In this document: piece after piece, positions 1 to 9,438 of the stretch | Layout: every line of letters begins with the position of its first letter | Numbering within the stretch: position 1 is the first letter of the stretch | Assembly: GCF_009498275.1 (NCBI RefSeq) | Contig: NZ_CP045643.1 | Coordinates: 5,022,001-5,086,000 of the forward strand | DNA length: 64,000 nt | Source of the DNA: Streptomyces fagopyri | Lineage (GTDB): Bacteria > Actinomycetota > Actinomycetes > Streptomycetales > Streptomycetaceae | Direction of reading: 5' to 3' | The notes under the pieces: model-generated | Told to the model about the DNA's origin: nothing | Databases searched by the model: none | The model's input: the letters and a program-made list of their open reading frames with translations, nothing else | Program-made: the position numbers and the translations under genes

Positions 1-1
1 G

Positions 2-1435
2 CGCCTCTCCCTGTCGTTCGGCGGCATATCGCTGCTGTACGTCGGCTGGATCGTGTGGCAGTGCGCGACCAGGACGGGCGACTACCCGGTGCTGCAGGAC
101 ATCGACCGGGCCACCCAGAGCCTGCCCATGCTCGTCGGCCTCTCCGTCATGCTGTGTGTCAACCGCGCCGTCCTGCGCTCCCACCGCGACGACACGGAAC
201 GCCACTTCGGGGTGCTGGTCGTCGAACCGTGGCGGCGTACGGCCGCCCACGCGCTGTCCGTCGTCCCGGCGGCCCTGTTCGTCGCGGTGTGCGTCACCGT
301 CCAGTTCACCTGGGAGGCGCTCAAGCCCGGTGCCGTCGGGCACGGGTCGCCCGCCGAACTGGCCGTCGGCCCCCTGACGGTCCTGCTGTTCGGCGCGTTC
401 GGTGTCCTCCTCGGCCGACTGGTCCGCTCCGCCTTCGCCGCGCCGGTCCTCCTCGTCTTCCTGCTCTTCACCCAGGTCCTCGGCGGGAGCGCGTCAGGCC
501 GGACCGACTGGACGGCCTGGCTGGCGCCGGTCGTCACCGAGACCGGCGCCAAGCCGTTCCCCTCCGACCTGCTGGGCCGCCCCGCCGCCTGGCACGCGCT
601 GTACCTCCTCGGGCTCGCCCTGTCCGTGGCCGTCCTCGCCGTGCTGGTCGGCGGCGGGCGTACGAGGACCGTCCAGGTGGTCCTCGCGGGTGCGCTCGCC
701 CTGACGCTGGTGGGGGCGGTCGCGCAGTCCGGGGGCACCCCGGCCGCGACGCTCGCGGCCCGCGAACGGGCCTCGCTCACCCCCGAGAAGGTCCAGTCGT
801 GCCGGGAGCACGGCACCTCGACGTACTGCGCCTTCCCGGAGTGGGAGGGCCGCACGGCGGACTGGGCCGGGGTCGTCGACCGGGTCCAGGGTCTCGCGGG
901 CGGTAGCGCCGGGGGAGAGCGGCTGACCGTGCGCCAGCGCGTCGACGTCCGCGGCGGGTTGGCGGACGACTTCGCCCTCGAACCGTCCGCCGTGTCCGGC
1001 CAGGTGACCGTCGGCACCGCCTGGGGCGGCAACCGGGTCCCGGAGTTCGCGGTCGCCGTCGCGTCCGTCCTGGTCGCGGGCAACGAGAAGGCGGGCAGCA
1101 CGGTGTGCGACGCCCGCATGGTGACCATCATGTGGCTGGCGCTGGGCGCGGAGTCCGACCCGATGGCCCTCTTCCGGCACGTCCGTCTCGACGACAGCGT
1201 CACGGGCTCCGCCGTCGTCCTCGCCCCCACGGACCCGCTCTCCATGACCGCCGAACAGACGCGGATCGTAGGAGAGTTGCTGAAGGAGCCGCGCTACGGC
1301 GTCACCGCCAAGGTGAAGGCCCACTGGGCGCAGCTGATCTCGCCCAGGACCTCGACGGCCCGGGTGGCGGAGCTGCTGGGAGTGCCGGCGAGGACGGGCG
1401 CGGCGGACCCGGACGGTGGCTCGTGCGAGGGATGA
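2..1435 (+). CDS. integral membrane protein, 5' partial (possible ABC-2 type permease)
   Basis: The frame is open from the window edge, so the start is missing; the GTG at 53 is probably internal because hydrophobic coding sequence precedes it. The first half has several membrane segments (for example nt 245-310, 370-490 and 590-740). The second half is a soluble, probably extracytoplasmic region with two well separated cysteines. The stop overlaps an ATG (ATGA at 1432). The multi-helix layout next to another membrane protein would suit an ABC-2 permease subunit, but no ATPase is visible and this is a guess. It reads as a real gene, of unknown role. Confidence 0.6.
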   Translation, partial: RLSLSFGGISLLYVGWIVWQCATRTGDYPVLQDIDRATQSLPMLVGLSVMLCVNRAVLRSHRDDTERHFGVLVVEPWRRTAAHALSVVPAALFVAVCVTVQFTWEALKPGAVGHGSPAELAVGPLTVLLFGAFGVLLGRLVRSAFAAPVLLVFLLFTQVLGGSASGRTDWTAWLAPVVTETGAKPFPSDLLGRPAAWHALYLLGLALSVAVLAVLVGGGRTRTVQVVLAGALALTLVGAVAQSGGTPAATLAARERASLTPEKVQSCREHGTSTYCAFPEWEGRTADWAGVVDRVQGLAGGSAGGERLTVRQRVDVRGGLADDFALEPSAVSGQVTVGTAWGGNRVPEFAVAVASVLVAGNEKAGSTVCDARMVTIMWLALGAESDPMALFRHVRLDDSVTGSAVVLAPTDPLSMTAEQTRIVGELLKEPRYGVTAKVKAHWAQLISPRTSTARVAELLGVPARTGAADPDGGSCEG

Positions 1436-1442
1436 CCACGCC

Positions 1443-1507
<65 letters not shown>

Positions 1508-1608
1508 GCCCGAGCAGGGAGCGGGCGAAGCGTGAGGGCACGAACGGCGAGGGCACGAACGGCGAGGGCGGGAACGGCCGGCGTGAGCGGACGAACGGGG
1601 AGTACGTC

Positions 1609-2253
1609 ATGATCCGCGCCCTTCTGCGGCCCGTCTGGCGCACCCTGCCCCGGACGGCCCTCGCGGCCTGCGGCGGTCTCGGTCTCCTGCTCGCCGGGAC
1701 CCCGCGCCTGCTGTCCGGTGAGCCGGACCCGTGGCTGTGCGTCAACCTGCTGCGGGGAGCCGCGCTCGTCCTCGGCGTGGGCCTGGCGTTCCTGCTCGAC
1801 GACCCGGCGCGGCACACCACCGCGCCGGTACCGGCCCGCAGATCACTGCGCACCGGCCTACGGATAGCACTGGTGGCTCCGGGCGCCGCGCTCTGGTGGA
1901 CGGTCGCGCTGCTCCTCGTACCGGAGCAGGCGCGGCCCCCGGCCGGCGCGCTCACCCTGGAGGCGGCCGCGATCGCCGCGACCGCGCTGGCCGCCGCGTC
2001 CGCCGCCGTGCGGTTCACGGACCGGGCCGAGCCGGGCACGGCCGTCGCGACGGGGCTGCTGCTCACCGCCATGACGGTGCCGACCCTGCTGCTGCCCGAA
2101 CGGTGGGCGCTGCTCGTGGCCGTGAACGACCCGCACTGGGACGACGCCCACGAGCGGTGGGCGGCGATCCTGGTGGTGGCGGCACTGCTCTGCGCGGTGT
2201 GCTGCACGGAACCCGCGCGGACGTGGCGGCCGACGGCGCCCGCCCGCCGCTGA
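1609..2253 (+). CDS. small integral membrane protein, unknown function
   Basis: This 214-residue protein is mostly hydrophobic, with about five to six membrane segments separated by short Arg-rich loops and an Arg-rich C-terminus. I chose ATG 1609 because GGGGAG lies 7 bases upstream. An in-frame ATG at 1432 overlaps the previous stop but would add a repeat-encoded tail of Asp-Ala and Asp-Thr pairs. It probably works with the preceding membrane protein, for example as the partner permease of one transporter. No family was recognised. Confidence 0.6.
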   Translation: MIRALLRPVWRTLPRTALAACGGLGLLLAGTPRLLSGEPDPWLCVNLLRGAALVLGVGLAFLLDDPARHTTAPVPARRSLRTGLRIALVAPGAALWWTVALLLVPEQARPPAGALTLEAAAIAATALAAASAAVRFTDRAEPGTAVATGLLLTAMTVPTLLLPERWALLVAVNDPHWDDAHERWAAILVVAALLCAVCCTEPARTWRPTAPARR

Positions 2254-2310
2254 CACCCCGGCCACCCGACGCCGACCGGGGCTCACCCCCGGCACGACCG
2301 GCCCCGCCCG

Positions 2311-2690
2311 GTCATGGAGACCCACTCCGGGTACGTCGGGCTCCGCCCCGGGTACGTCGGGCTCCGCCCCGGGTACGTGAATCCCACCCTGGGTACGGCT
2401 GGGCCCGCCCCGGTTGTGCGGGCCGGCTCCCGGGGCACCGGGCCTCACCTGGGGTACGTGAACCCCGCCCCGCCCCCGGACACGCGGCTCCCACCTCGGG
2501 TACGGCTGGGGCCGGCCCTGGGTATGCCGGACCTCGCCCTGGCTACGTCGGCCTCGCCCCGGGTTAGCAGGTCCGCGCCTGGTGCGGCTGGGTCCCGCCC
2601 CGGGCACGTGGACCCCGCCCGGACGTGGACCCCGCCCGGACGTGGACCCGCTCCGGACACGGCTCGGCCCCCACGCGGGTGTCGGGCGGG
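2311..2690. repeat. degenerate ~21-bp tandem repeats in an intergenic region
   Basis: About 380 bases between two genes consist of imperfect copies of a unit like GGGTACGTCGGGCTCCGCCCC, clearest at 2328-2380 and decaying toward 2690. All six frames look open and repetitive here because of this composition, not because of coding. The stretch separates the membrane genes from the convergent mshD 3' end. Confidence 0.8.
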
Positions 2691-2694
2691 CCCG

Positions 2695-3621
2695 TCAGGA
2701 CTCGCTGCGGTACATGAGGTCCGTCTCGTGGGTGACGAAACCGAGCCGCTCGTACACGGCCACGGCCGCGCTGTTGTCGGCGTCGACGTAGAGCATGGCG
2801 GTCGGCAGGGCCTGTGCGGCGAGATGGCGGAGCCCGATCGTGGTGAGGGCCTTGCCGAGGCCGCTGCCCTGGGCGGCCGGGCCGACCCCGAGGACGTAGA
2901 CCTCGCCGAGCCCCTCCGTGGCGTGGACCTTCGTCCAGTGGAAGCCGACGAGCTCGTCTCCGCGCAGGGCGAGGAAGAACCCGGACGGGTCGAACCACGG
3001 CTCGGCCTTGCGGTCGTCGAGGTCGCGCTGGGTGAGGGCGCCCTGCTCGGGATGGTGGGCGAAGGCCTCCGCGTTCAGGGCGAGCCACGCGGCGTCGTCC
3101 CGGCCCGGCACGAAGGCGCGGACGCGCACCCCGTCCGGGAGCTTCGGCTCGGGCAGGTCGAGGTCGGTCAACGGCCTGCGCAGCTGGCGCAGTTCACGGA
3201 AGAGGGTGAGTCCGAGGACCTGGGCGAGATGCCGGGCCGCGGAGTGCCCGCCGTGCGCCCACACCCGCAGCCGCTTGCCGGATTCGGCGAGCAGCGCCGA
3301 ACCCAGCGCCCGTCCGTGGCCGTGCCCGCGGTGCGCGGGGTGCACGACCAGCTCGGCGGCCGGCGCCTCCACCGGGTCGGTGTCCTCCAACTGGGCGTAT
3401 CCGACCAGCACGTCGCCGAGGGTCAGCAGCAGGTGCCGTACGCCCTCGCGCGCGCCGCCCTTCAGCTGGAGCCGACCCTGCTCGGAGACCGCCTGCTGTC
3501 CGTCGGCCAGAGCGGCCTCCGAGAGGAGCCGGAGCACGTCCTCGGCCTGCGCCGGGGAGAGCGCGGCGCGGGTCTCGATGGAGCGGGAGAGCGCGGGGGG
3601 TGCGGTGTCGTCGCTGGTCAT
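2695..3621 (-). CDS. mshD: mycothiol synthase MshD
   Basis: It transfers acetyl from acetyl-CoA to Cys-GlcN-Ins, the last step of mycothiol synthesis in the cytosol. The 308 residues match the usual MshD length and hold two GNAT domains: an N-terminal one with the loop VHPAHRGHGHGRAL, and a C-terminal catalytic one with the acetyl-CoA loop VGPAAQGSGLGKAL and the closing VYERLGF strand. mshA, the first enzyme of the pathway, lies about 48 kb downstream in the same window. It is transcribed away from the 5'-nucleotidase gene, so promoters must lie in 3622-3920. Confidence 0.95.
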   Translation of the reverse strand: MTSDDTAPPALSRSIETRAALSPAQAEDVLRLLSEAALADGQQAVSEQGRLQLKGGAREGVRHLLLTLGDVLVGYAQLEDTDPVEAPAAELVVHPAHRGHGHGRALGSALLAESGKRLRVWAHGGHSAARHLAQVLGLTLFRELRQLRRPLTDLDLPEPKLPDGVRVRAFVPGRDDAAWLALNAEAFAHHPEQGALTQRDLDDRKAEPWFDPSGFFLALRGDELVGFHWTKVHATEGLGEVYVLGVGPAAQGSGLGKALTTIGLRHLAAQALPTAMLYVDADNSAAVAVYERLGFVTHETDLMYRSES

Positions 3622-3920
3622 GGATACGAGGGTACGGCGCGGTCATTTCCGGACAAGGAGTTGGGCGGGGTGGATGTGGATCGTGGCGGGGCGGGCGGCC
3701 TCCCGGGGCGGCGCGGAACCGTTCGGCAACCCGCCGTGCGTCCCCTCGCGGGCCCCGCGCGTGCTTCTCCCGGTGAGGCGATGGCAACCAGTCCGTAACC
3801 CCCAAACCCCTGGTGTGCTACGCGCGTTGATTCTAAAGTGCGTGCAAAGCCACAGCCGTCGCACAGTGACCGTGGCACTCGTGACTCTCTCCGTCGTTCA
3901 CCGTTCTCCAGGGGGACCCC
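3622..3920. other. divergent intergenic region, mshD / 5'-nucleotidase
   Basis: This is about 300 bases without a gene. It must carry promoters for mshD (minus) and the nucleotidase (plus). The A/T-richer patch around 3826-3845 (TTGATTCTAAAG) is the likeliest promoter area. A GGGGGA ribosome-binding site precedes the nucleotidase start. I saw no strong hairpin. Confidence 0.5.
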
Positions 3921-5720
3921 ATGCCGCCGACGTTCCGGAACAGACGTACTCATCGCCTCCTCGCGGGCGCCGCGGGCCTGGCCACCGTCGCCGCGCTGGC
4001 CGCCGCGATGCCGGCGAGCGCGGGGCAGGACCGGGCGACCGCCCGCCACCACCACGGCAGCAGCCGCTACCAGGACGTACAACTGCTGTCCTTCAACGAT
4101 CTGCACGGCAACCTGGAGGCGCCGTCCGGTTCGTCCGGCCGGGTCAGCGAGCTCCAGGCGGACGGGACGACGAAGTCGATCGACGCGGGCGGTGTCGAAT
4201 ACCTCGCCACGCACCTGCGCGACGCCCGCAAGGGCAACAAGTACTCGATCACGGCCGCCGCCGGTGACATGGTCGGCGCCTCCCCGCTGCTCTCCGGGCT
4301 CTTCCACGACGAGCCGACGATCGACGCGCTGAACAAGCTCGACCTGGACGTGACGAGCGTCGGCAACCACGAGTTCGACGAGGGCGCCAAGGAGCTGGCC
4401 CGCCTGCAGAACGGCGGCTGCCACCCCACGGACGGCTGTTACGACAAGAAGGCGAAGTTCCGGGGCGCCGACTTCCCCTACCTCGCCGCGAACGTCACCA
4501 GCGAGAAGACCGGCAAGCCGATCCTCGAGCCCTACTGGGTGTGGAAGAAGAACGGCGTCAAGGTCGGCTTCATCGGAGTGACCCTCGAAGGCACGCCGAA
4601 CATCGTGTCGGCGGAGGGCGTCAAGGGCCTGAAGTTCGGTGACGAGGTCGACACGATCAACAAGTACGCCAAGGTGCTCCAGCGCCAGGGCGTGAAGTCG
4701 ATCGTCGCGCTGATCCACGAGGGCGGCGCGCCCGCCTCGACGGCGTACAACTACGACTGCGACAGCCCCGGTGCGGGCGACGGCATCTCCGGCCCGATCG
4801 TCGACATCGCGAAGAACGTCACGCCGGCCGTGGACGCGCTGGTCACCGGCCACACCCACCAGGCGTACGCCTGCACGATCCCGGACCCGGCGGGCAACCC
4901 CCGGATGGTGACGTCGGCCTCCTCATTCGGCCGTCTCTACACGGACACCACGCTGACCTACGACCGCTGGACGGGCGACATCGCGCGTACGGCGGTGAAG
5001 TCCGCGAACCACGTGGTCACCCGTGACGTGGCGAAGGCCGCCGACATGACGAGCCTGATCGCGAAGTGGAACACCCTCGCCGCCCCCATCGCCTCGCGCC
5101 CCATCGGCCACATCGCGGGCGAGATCGGCAACGCCGGCACCGAGTCCCCGCTCGGTGACATGATCGCCGACGCGCAGCTCGCGTACGCCAAGTCGGTCGA
5201 CCCGCAGGCCGACATCGCGCTGATGAACCCGGGCGGCATCCGCGCCGGGCTCACCTACACCGCGAGCGGCAGCGAGGGCGACGGAGTGGTGACGTACGGC
5301 GAGGCGTACACGGTGCAGCCGTTCGCCAACACCGTCAACCTCGTGAACCTCACCGGCGCCCAGCTGATCACCGCACTCCAGCAGCAGGTCAGCGGAGCGA
5401 ACGAGGCCGCGCCGAAGATCCTGCAGATCTCCAAGGGCCTGACCTACACGCTGGACCTCACCAGGACGGGCGCCGCCCGCGTGGTGGCCGGTTCGGTCGA
5501 GCTCGACGGCACGGCGATCGACCCGGCCGCCGTCTACCGCGTCGCGATGAACTCGTTCCTCGCGGGCGGCGGTGACGGCTTCGCCGAACTCGGCAAGGGC
5601 ACGAACGTCCTGGTCGGCGGCGACGACCTGGCCGCCTTCGAGACCTATCTGACGGCCAACTCCTCCGCCACGGCGCCGTATCCGGTGCCCTCGGCGGACC
5701 GCGTGACGATCGTCAAGTAG
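3921..5720 (+). CDS. secreted 5'-nucleotidase / 2',3'-cyclic phosphodiesterase
   Basis: This is a UshA/CpdB-type extracellular metallophosphoesterase that releases phosphate from nucleotides. Residues 1-34 form a signal peptide ending Ala-Ser-Ala. The catalytic domain has the DxH motif (Asp60, His62), a metal-binding Asp near 116, GNHEFD at 148-153 and GHTHQ near residue 312. The C-terminal substrate domain follows, with NPGGIR and the late GGGDGF motif near the adenine-binding loop. Its 599 residues fit the family. ATG is preceded by GGGGGA. One GTTCACC sits just upstream, but a proper two-unit Pho box is not seen. Confidence 0.93.
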   Translation: MPPTFRNRRTHRLLAGAAGLATVAALAAAMPASAGQDRATARHHHGSSRYQDVQLLSFNDLHGNLEAPSGSSGRVSELQADGTTKSIDAGGVEYLATHLRDARKGNKYSITAAAGDMVGASPLLSGLFHDEPTIDALNKLDLDVTSVGNHEFDEGAKELARLQNGGCHPTDGCYDKKAKFRGADFPYLAANVTSEKTGKPILEPYWVWKKNGVKVGFIGVTLEGTPNIVSAEGVKGLKFGDEVDTINKYAKVLQRQGVKSIVALIHEGGAPASTAYNYDCDSPGAGDGISGPIVDIAKNVTPAVDALVTGHTHQAYACTIPDPAGNPRMVTSASSFGRLYTDTTLTYDRWTGDIARTAVKSANHVVTRDVAKAADMTSLIAKWNTLAAPIASRPIGHIAGEIGNAGTESPLGDMIADAQLAYAKSVDPQADIALMNPGGIRAGLTYTASGSEGDGVVTYGEAYTVQPFANTVNLVNLTGAQLITALQQQVSGANEAAPKILQISKGLTYTLDLTRTGAARVVAGSVELDGTAIDPAAVYRVAMNSFLAGGGDGFAELGKGTNVLVGGDDLAAFETYLTANSSATAPYPVPSADRVTIVK

Positions 5721-5845
5721 CCGCCGGGGCCGGACGCCGGCATGGACACCGGCATGGACACCGGCACCGGCGAAGATCGTGAAGTAGATCGCATCCGGAC
5801 GGTTGCGGTTGCGGTCGGGGGCGGTACGCATGGTCGGATGAGACG

Positions 5846-7159
5846 ATGCGTACCCCCCACCGCATGACAGCGCATCCCTTTCCGGACGACCACCGGCCGA
5901 ACCCGGACGACCACCGGCCGCACCCGGACGACCACCTGTACGGCCTTCCGGACGCCCCGCCGGGTCGCGGCCCGAACCCGTACGACGAACTGGGCGCCCT
6001 CGCCGGCGCGGGCCCGCTGGAGGACTTCCTCCACGAGGACGGGCCGCAGGACGGGCCGGACGGCCCGCCGTACGAGGAGCCGGACGAGGCATGGGCCCCG
6101 CCCGACCACCGCCGGGGCAGCCGGCGCCGCCGCAGGCGCCTCGCGGGACTGCCGTTCGCGACGAAGGCGGCCGTCCTCGCCGTGACCCTTGCCGCGTTCC
6201 TCACGCTCGCCGACCGCTGGGCGCTGCTGTACGCCGAGCACAAGGCCTCGCGGACCCTCGAGGACCAGCTGCACCTGACCGCCGCGCCCGAGGTCGAGAT
6301 CGGGGGCTTCCCCTTCCTGACCCAACTCGCCGACGACCGGCTGGACTCCGTGCGGGTGACCGTGCCGGACGTGGCCGCCGACCGGGTCTCCCTGGCGAAG
6401 GTGTCGGCGACCGCGACGCGGGTACGGCTCGACGGCGACGGCCCGACCGCCGTGCGCGGAGTCAACATCCCCGAACTGCGCGGCGAGGTACTGCTCTCCT
6501 TCGACGACCTCAGCCGTGAACTGGGCTCCTCCCAGGTGACGTTCACCGGACACGGCCGGGACCGGGTGCGTGCGCGCGGCACCCTGCCGGTCGCCGGACA
6601 CGACCTGGGGCTCCGGGCCGACGCGCGCATCCAGCGCGACGGGACACGCGGCATCTCCACCCACATCGACGGAATGCGCCTGGACATCGGTGACTTGGCG
6701 ACGTACCGCCCAGGATCCCGCGCCTCCGAGGGCCTCCACCTCACCCCGCGCTCGGCGGCCCGCCTCGCCGGCCGGACCGCCAGGGCGAGGGCGCTGCTGT
6801 CCGTCCCGTCGGTCGTCCGCGGGCTCGGGGTCCCGGACACGGTGGTGCGCGAGGCGCTGCGCGACGACACCGAACTCGCGTCCCTGACGGGGTCGCGGAC
6901 CTTCGTCCGTCAGGCGATGCGCCTGAACCTCCTCGACCTGGCGACCGCCCATCCCGAACTCCTGGAACGACTGGGGCTGGACCCGGCCCTGCTCGACGGT
7001 CTCTCCCGGCTGACCCGCCCCGTCCTCGTCGACCGGCTCTCGCTCGGCTTCCGGCTCCCGCACCCGGCGGACGGACAGATCCGGCTGCGGGACGTACGGG
7101 TGGAGCGGGACGGGATACGGGTCGACGTGATCGGGACGGGACTGTCGGTCGGGCGCTGA
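5846..7159 (+). CDS. DUF2993 (LmeA-like) membrane-anchored protein
   Basis: The 437 residues comprise an acidic, Pro/Asp-rich cytoplasmic tail (1-90, with a PDDHRP(N/H) repeat encoded by 21-base DNA repeats), an Arg cluster at 89-98, one membrane helix at about 105-123, and an extracellular DUF2993 domain containing the family signature EIGGFPFLTQLADDRLDSV. LmeA of mycobacteria takes part in lipoglycan elongation in the periplasm, but the role of streptomycete members is unknown. A second member lies at 22173. ATG 5864 is an alternative start; neither start has a strong ribosome-binding site. Confidence 0.85.
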   Translation: MRTPHRMTAHPFPDDHRPNPDDHRPHPDDHLYGLPDAPPGRGPNPYDELGALAGAGPLEDFLHEDGPQDGPDGPPYEEPDEAWAPPDHRRGSRRRRRRLAGLPFATKAAVLAVTLAAFLTLADRWALLYAEHKASRTLEDQLHLTAAPEVEIGGFPFLTQLADDRLDSVRVTVPDVAADRVSLAKVSATATRVRLDGDGPTAVRGVNIPELRGEVLLSFDDLSRELGSSQVTFTGHGRDRVRARGTLPVAGHDLGLRADARIQRDGTRGISTHIDGMRLDIGDLATYRPGSRASEGLHLTPRSAARLAGRTARARALLSVPSVVRGLGVPDTVVREALRDDTELASLTGSRTFVRQAMRLNLLDLATAHPELLERLGLDPALLDGLSRLTRPVLVDRLSLGFRLPHPADGQIRLRDVRVERDGIRVDVIGTGLSVGR

Positions 7160-7343
7160 CCGGCACCGGCCGCGTCGATCGAAACGGCCCGCGCATCGGT
7201 GAATTCAAGGGGAGGCGCGTCATAAATTCTGTGTGAGCCGCCGGTTTGTTCCTCGGTCGTCCTGAGAACTTCTTTCAGTCGCAATTCATCCAGGTCTCAG
7301 CGGAATTGGCGATTTCCGGGTCCGGGGCGCCGTAGTGTTTTCC

Positions 7344-7409
7344 ATGTCGAAAGCGAACAGCGCGAACGGCAAAAGGAATTCATCCGCAGCGAAGAAGGAG
7401 AAATCATGA
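7344..7409 (+). CDS. tiny Lys/Ser/Asn-rich peptide, coupled to the next ORF
   Basis: This 21-residue frame (starts MSKANSANGKR, ends KKEKS) lies in an A/T-richer stretch. Its stop overlaps the next start as ATGA, the arrangement expected for translational coupling. No good ribosome-binding site precedes it, so it may be a leader peptide or chance. Six of the 21 residues are Lys or Arg. Confidence 0.4.
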   Translation: MSKANSANGKRNSSAAKKEKS

Positions 7410-7546
7410 GCTTCCACAAGATCGCCCCGGTCAAGCGCTCCCACAAGGCCGGCCCGGCCCCCCGGCACGGCGCCAAGCCCGCGCCGAAGCCCGCCGCGAA
7501 GAAGGCCGCCCCGAAGCCGCGCCCGGTGAGCCGTCAGGGCCGCTAG
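7406..7546 (+). CDS. small basic Ala/Pro/Lys-rich protein
   Basis: This 46-residue frame begins MSFHKIAPVKRSHK and continues with Pro-Lys-Pro-Ala-Ala-Lys-like repeats, so it is strongly basic with no hydrophobic segment. GAAGGAG sits 5 bases before the ATG, an excellent ribosome-binding site, and codons show streptomycete G/C bias. It resembles the Lys/Ala/Pro tails of histone H1-like proteins and may bind nucleic acid or polyphosphate. It lies 117 bases before an ABC exporter gene, so an exported peptide is a second possibility. Function unknown. Confidence 0.6.
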   Translation: MSFHKIAPVKRSHKAGPAPRHGAKPAPKPAAKKAAPKPRPVSRQGR

Positions 7547-7663
7547 ACGATCGCACGGGTGCCGGAAGGCGGCACGAGGCGGGGTCCCCGGAATTCCTTT
7601 CCGGTGGCCCCGCCTCGGCCGTGCCCGGCCCATTCGACGACCAGAAAGGGAAAGTGAGTCGAT

Positions 7664-9418
7664 ATGCGGGAAGTACGGGCGGTGTTCGCGCGCTTCTGGC
7701 CGCTGACCCGCGGCGACCGCCGGTGGTCGGCGCTGATCGTCGGCTGCGTGGTCGTGGCCGCGCTCGCCGAGACCGCCGCGATCCTGCTCTTCGCGCGGCT
7801 CACCGACCACGCGCTCGGGTCGGGTTCGCTCGCCGCGTTCTGGGGACCGGCCGGAGCCTGGCTGGGCGTGGCCGTGATCGGCGCGCTCGTCGGCTGTCTC
7901 GGCAACTCCCTCGCCGTGTGGACCGCCGAGAGATTCGTCCTGCGACTGCGCGCGGGCGTCTTCCGGCACGTCCAGGAGCTGCCCCCCGACTTCTTCCAGA
8001 AGCACCGCCGGGGCGACCTGGTCGAACGCCTCACCGGCGATGTCGAGGCCGTCGAGCAGATGGTCGTCTCCGGTGTCGTCGGCACGGTCTCCGCCGCCTT
8101 CTCGGCCGTCTTCTACGCCGCCGCCGCGCTCTGGCTGCGCTGGGACCTCGCCCTGGTCACCTTCGTCCTCGCCCCGCTCTTCCTCGTCGCCGCCCGCCGC
8201 TTCTCCGGCCGGATCAGGCAGGCGTCCAAGGACGAGCGGACCGCCGACGGCGCGATCACCTCGGTCGTCGAGGAATCGCTCGGCAACATGGTGCTGACCC
8301 AGGCCTACAACCGCCGGCGCGCCGAGGAGCGGCGGCTCGACCGCGAGGCGCGCGCCTGGATGCGGGCATCGGTGAGCGGGGCACGGGCGAGCGAGATGTA
8401 CGAGCAGGTCGTCGAGGTCGTCGAGACGCTGTGCGTGCTCGTGGTGATCGGCCTCGGCGCCTGGGAGATCTCCCAGGAGCGCATGTCACTGGGGCAGTTG
8501 CTGGCCTTCGCCGCGTTCCTCGGATACCTGTACCCGCCGATCCGCGGTCTGGGCGGGCTCGGCCTCACCCTCACCGCCGCGACCGCGGGCGCGGAACGCA
8601 TCCAGGAGATCCTGGACACCGAACCCGCCGTCACCGAACCCGCCAAGCCCGTCCCCCACTGGCCCGTGCGCGGCCGGATCCACTTCCACGGCACGTCGTT
8701 CCGCTACCCGGGCGCCGAGCGCGACTCCCTGCGCGACGTGACGTTCACGGCGGAACCCGGCGAACTCGTCATCGTCACCGGTCCGAGCGGCGCCGGGAAG
8801 TCCACGCTCTCCAGGCTCCTCACCCGCTTCTACGACCCCACGGCCGGCGTGATCCGCCTGGACGGCGTCCCGCTGCCCGACATGTCCCTGGAGTTCCTGC
8901 GGGAGAACGTCGCGCTGCTGCCCCAGGAGACCCTGATCCTGCGCGGCACGATCCGGGAGAACATCGAGTGCGGCCGGCCCGGAGCGTCCTGGGCGGACAT
9001 CGAGCGGGCGGCCCGGGACGCCGCCGCGCACGACTTCGTCAGCGCGCTGCCCGACGGGTACGACACGCGGATCGCCCCCGGCACGGCCACTCTCTCCGGC
9101 GGCCAGCTCCAGCGCGTCGCCATCGCCCGCGCCATGCTGCGCGCCGCGCCCGTCCTGGTCCTCGACGAGCCGACCGCCGGGCTCGACTCGATCGCCGCCC
9201 GCCGGGTGGTGCGGCCGCTGCGGCGGCTGATGGCGGGCCGCACCACCATCATGATCACGCACGATCTGTCGCTGGCGCCCGACGCGGACCGGATCCTGGT
9301 CGTGGACGGCGGCCGGCTGCTGGAGGCGGGGACCCACGACGAACTGCTGGCGAGGGGCGGCCCGTACGCGCGGCTGGCCACGCCGCAGGCCGGCTCCCTG
9401 GTGACGCGGAGCGCCTGA
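7664..9418 (+). CDS. ABC transporter, fused permease and ATPase (exporter type)
   Basis: This 584-residue half-transporter of the MsbA/multidrug type has six membrane helices in residues 20-300, then a nucleotide-binding domain with Walker A GPSGAGKST (about 376-384), Q-loop, signature LSGGQLQRVAIARA (about 476), Walker B VLVLDEPTAGLD (about 496) and the H-loop ITHD. It should act as a homodimer at the membrane because no second half-transporter is adjacent. The substrate is unknown. Upstream are two tiny basic ORFs; a 40-bp palindrome follows 20 bases after the stop. Confidence 0.93.
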   Translation: MREVRAVFARFWPLTRGDRRWSALIVGCVVVAALAETAAILLFARLTDHALGSGSLAAFWGPAGAWLGVAVIGALVGCLGNSLAVWTAERFVLRLRAGVFRHVQELPPDFFQKHRRGDLVERLTGDVEAVEQMVVSGVVGTVSAAFSAVFYAAAALWLRWDLALVTFVLAPLFLVAARRFSGRIRQASKDERTADGAITSVVEESLGNMVLTQAYNRRRAEERRLDREARAWMRASVSGARASEMYEQVVEVVETLCVLVVIGLGAWEISQERMSLGQLLAFAAFLGYLYPPIRGLGGLGLTLTAATAGAERIQEILDTEPAVTEPAKPVPHWPVRGRIHFHGTSFRYPGAERDSLRDVTFTAEPGELVIVTGPSGAGKSTLSRLLTRFYDPTAGVIRLDGVPLPDMSLEFLRENVALLPQETLILRGTIRENIECGRPGASWADIERAARDAAAHDFVSALPDGYDTRIAPGTATLSGGQLQRVAIARAMLRAAPVLVLDEPTAGLDSIAARRVVRPLRRLMAGRTTIMITHDLSLAPDADRILVVDGGRLLEAGTHDELLARGGPYARLATPQAGSLVTRSA

Positions 9419-9438
9419 GGACCGCCGTACGTGTGTCA

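Noticed and set aside
82..1324. Long open frames antisense to the first membrane-protein gene
   Set aside because: They are products of high G/C third positions in the real plus-strand gene; their composition (Arg, Ser, Pro, Thr) is non-protein-like.
2314..3798. A 494-codon plus-strand frame
   Set aside because: It runs through the intergenic repeats and then antisense to mshD, whose minus-strand protein is clearly recognised.
3894..3912. Possible Pho box before the 5'-nucleotidase gene
   Set aside because: Only one GTTCACC core is present; the second 11-base direct-repeat unit needed for PhoP binding is not visible.
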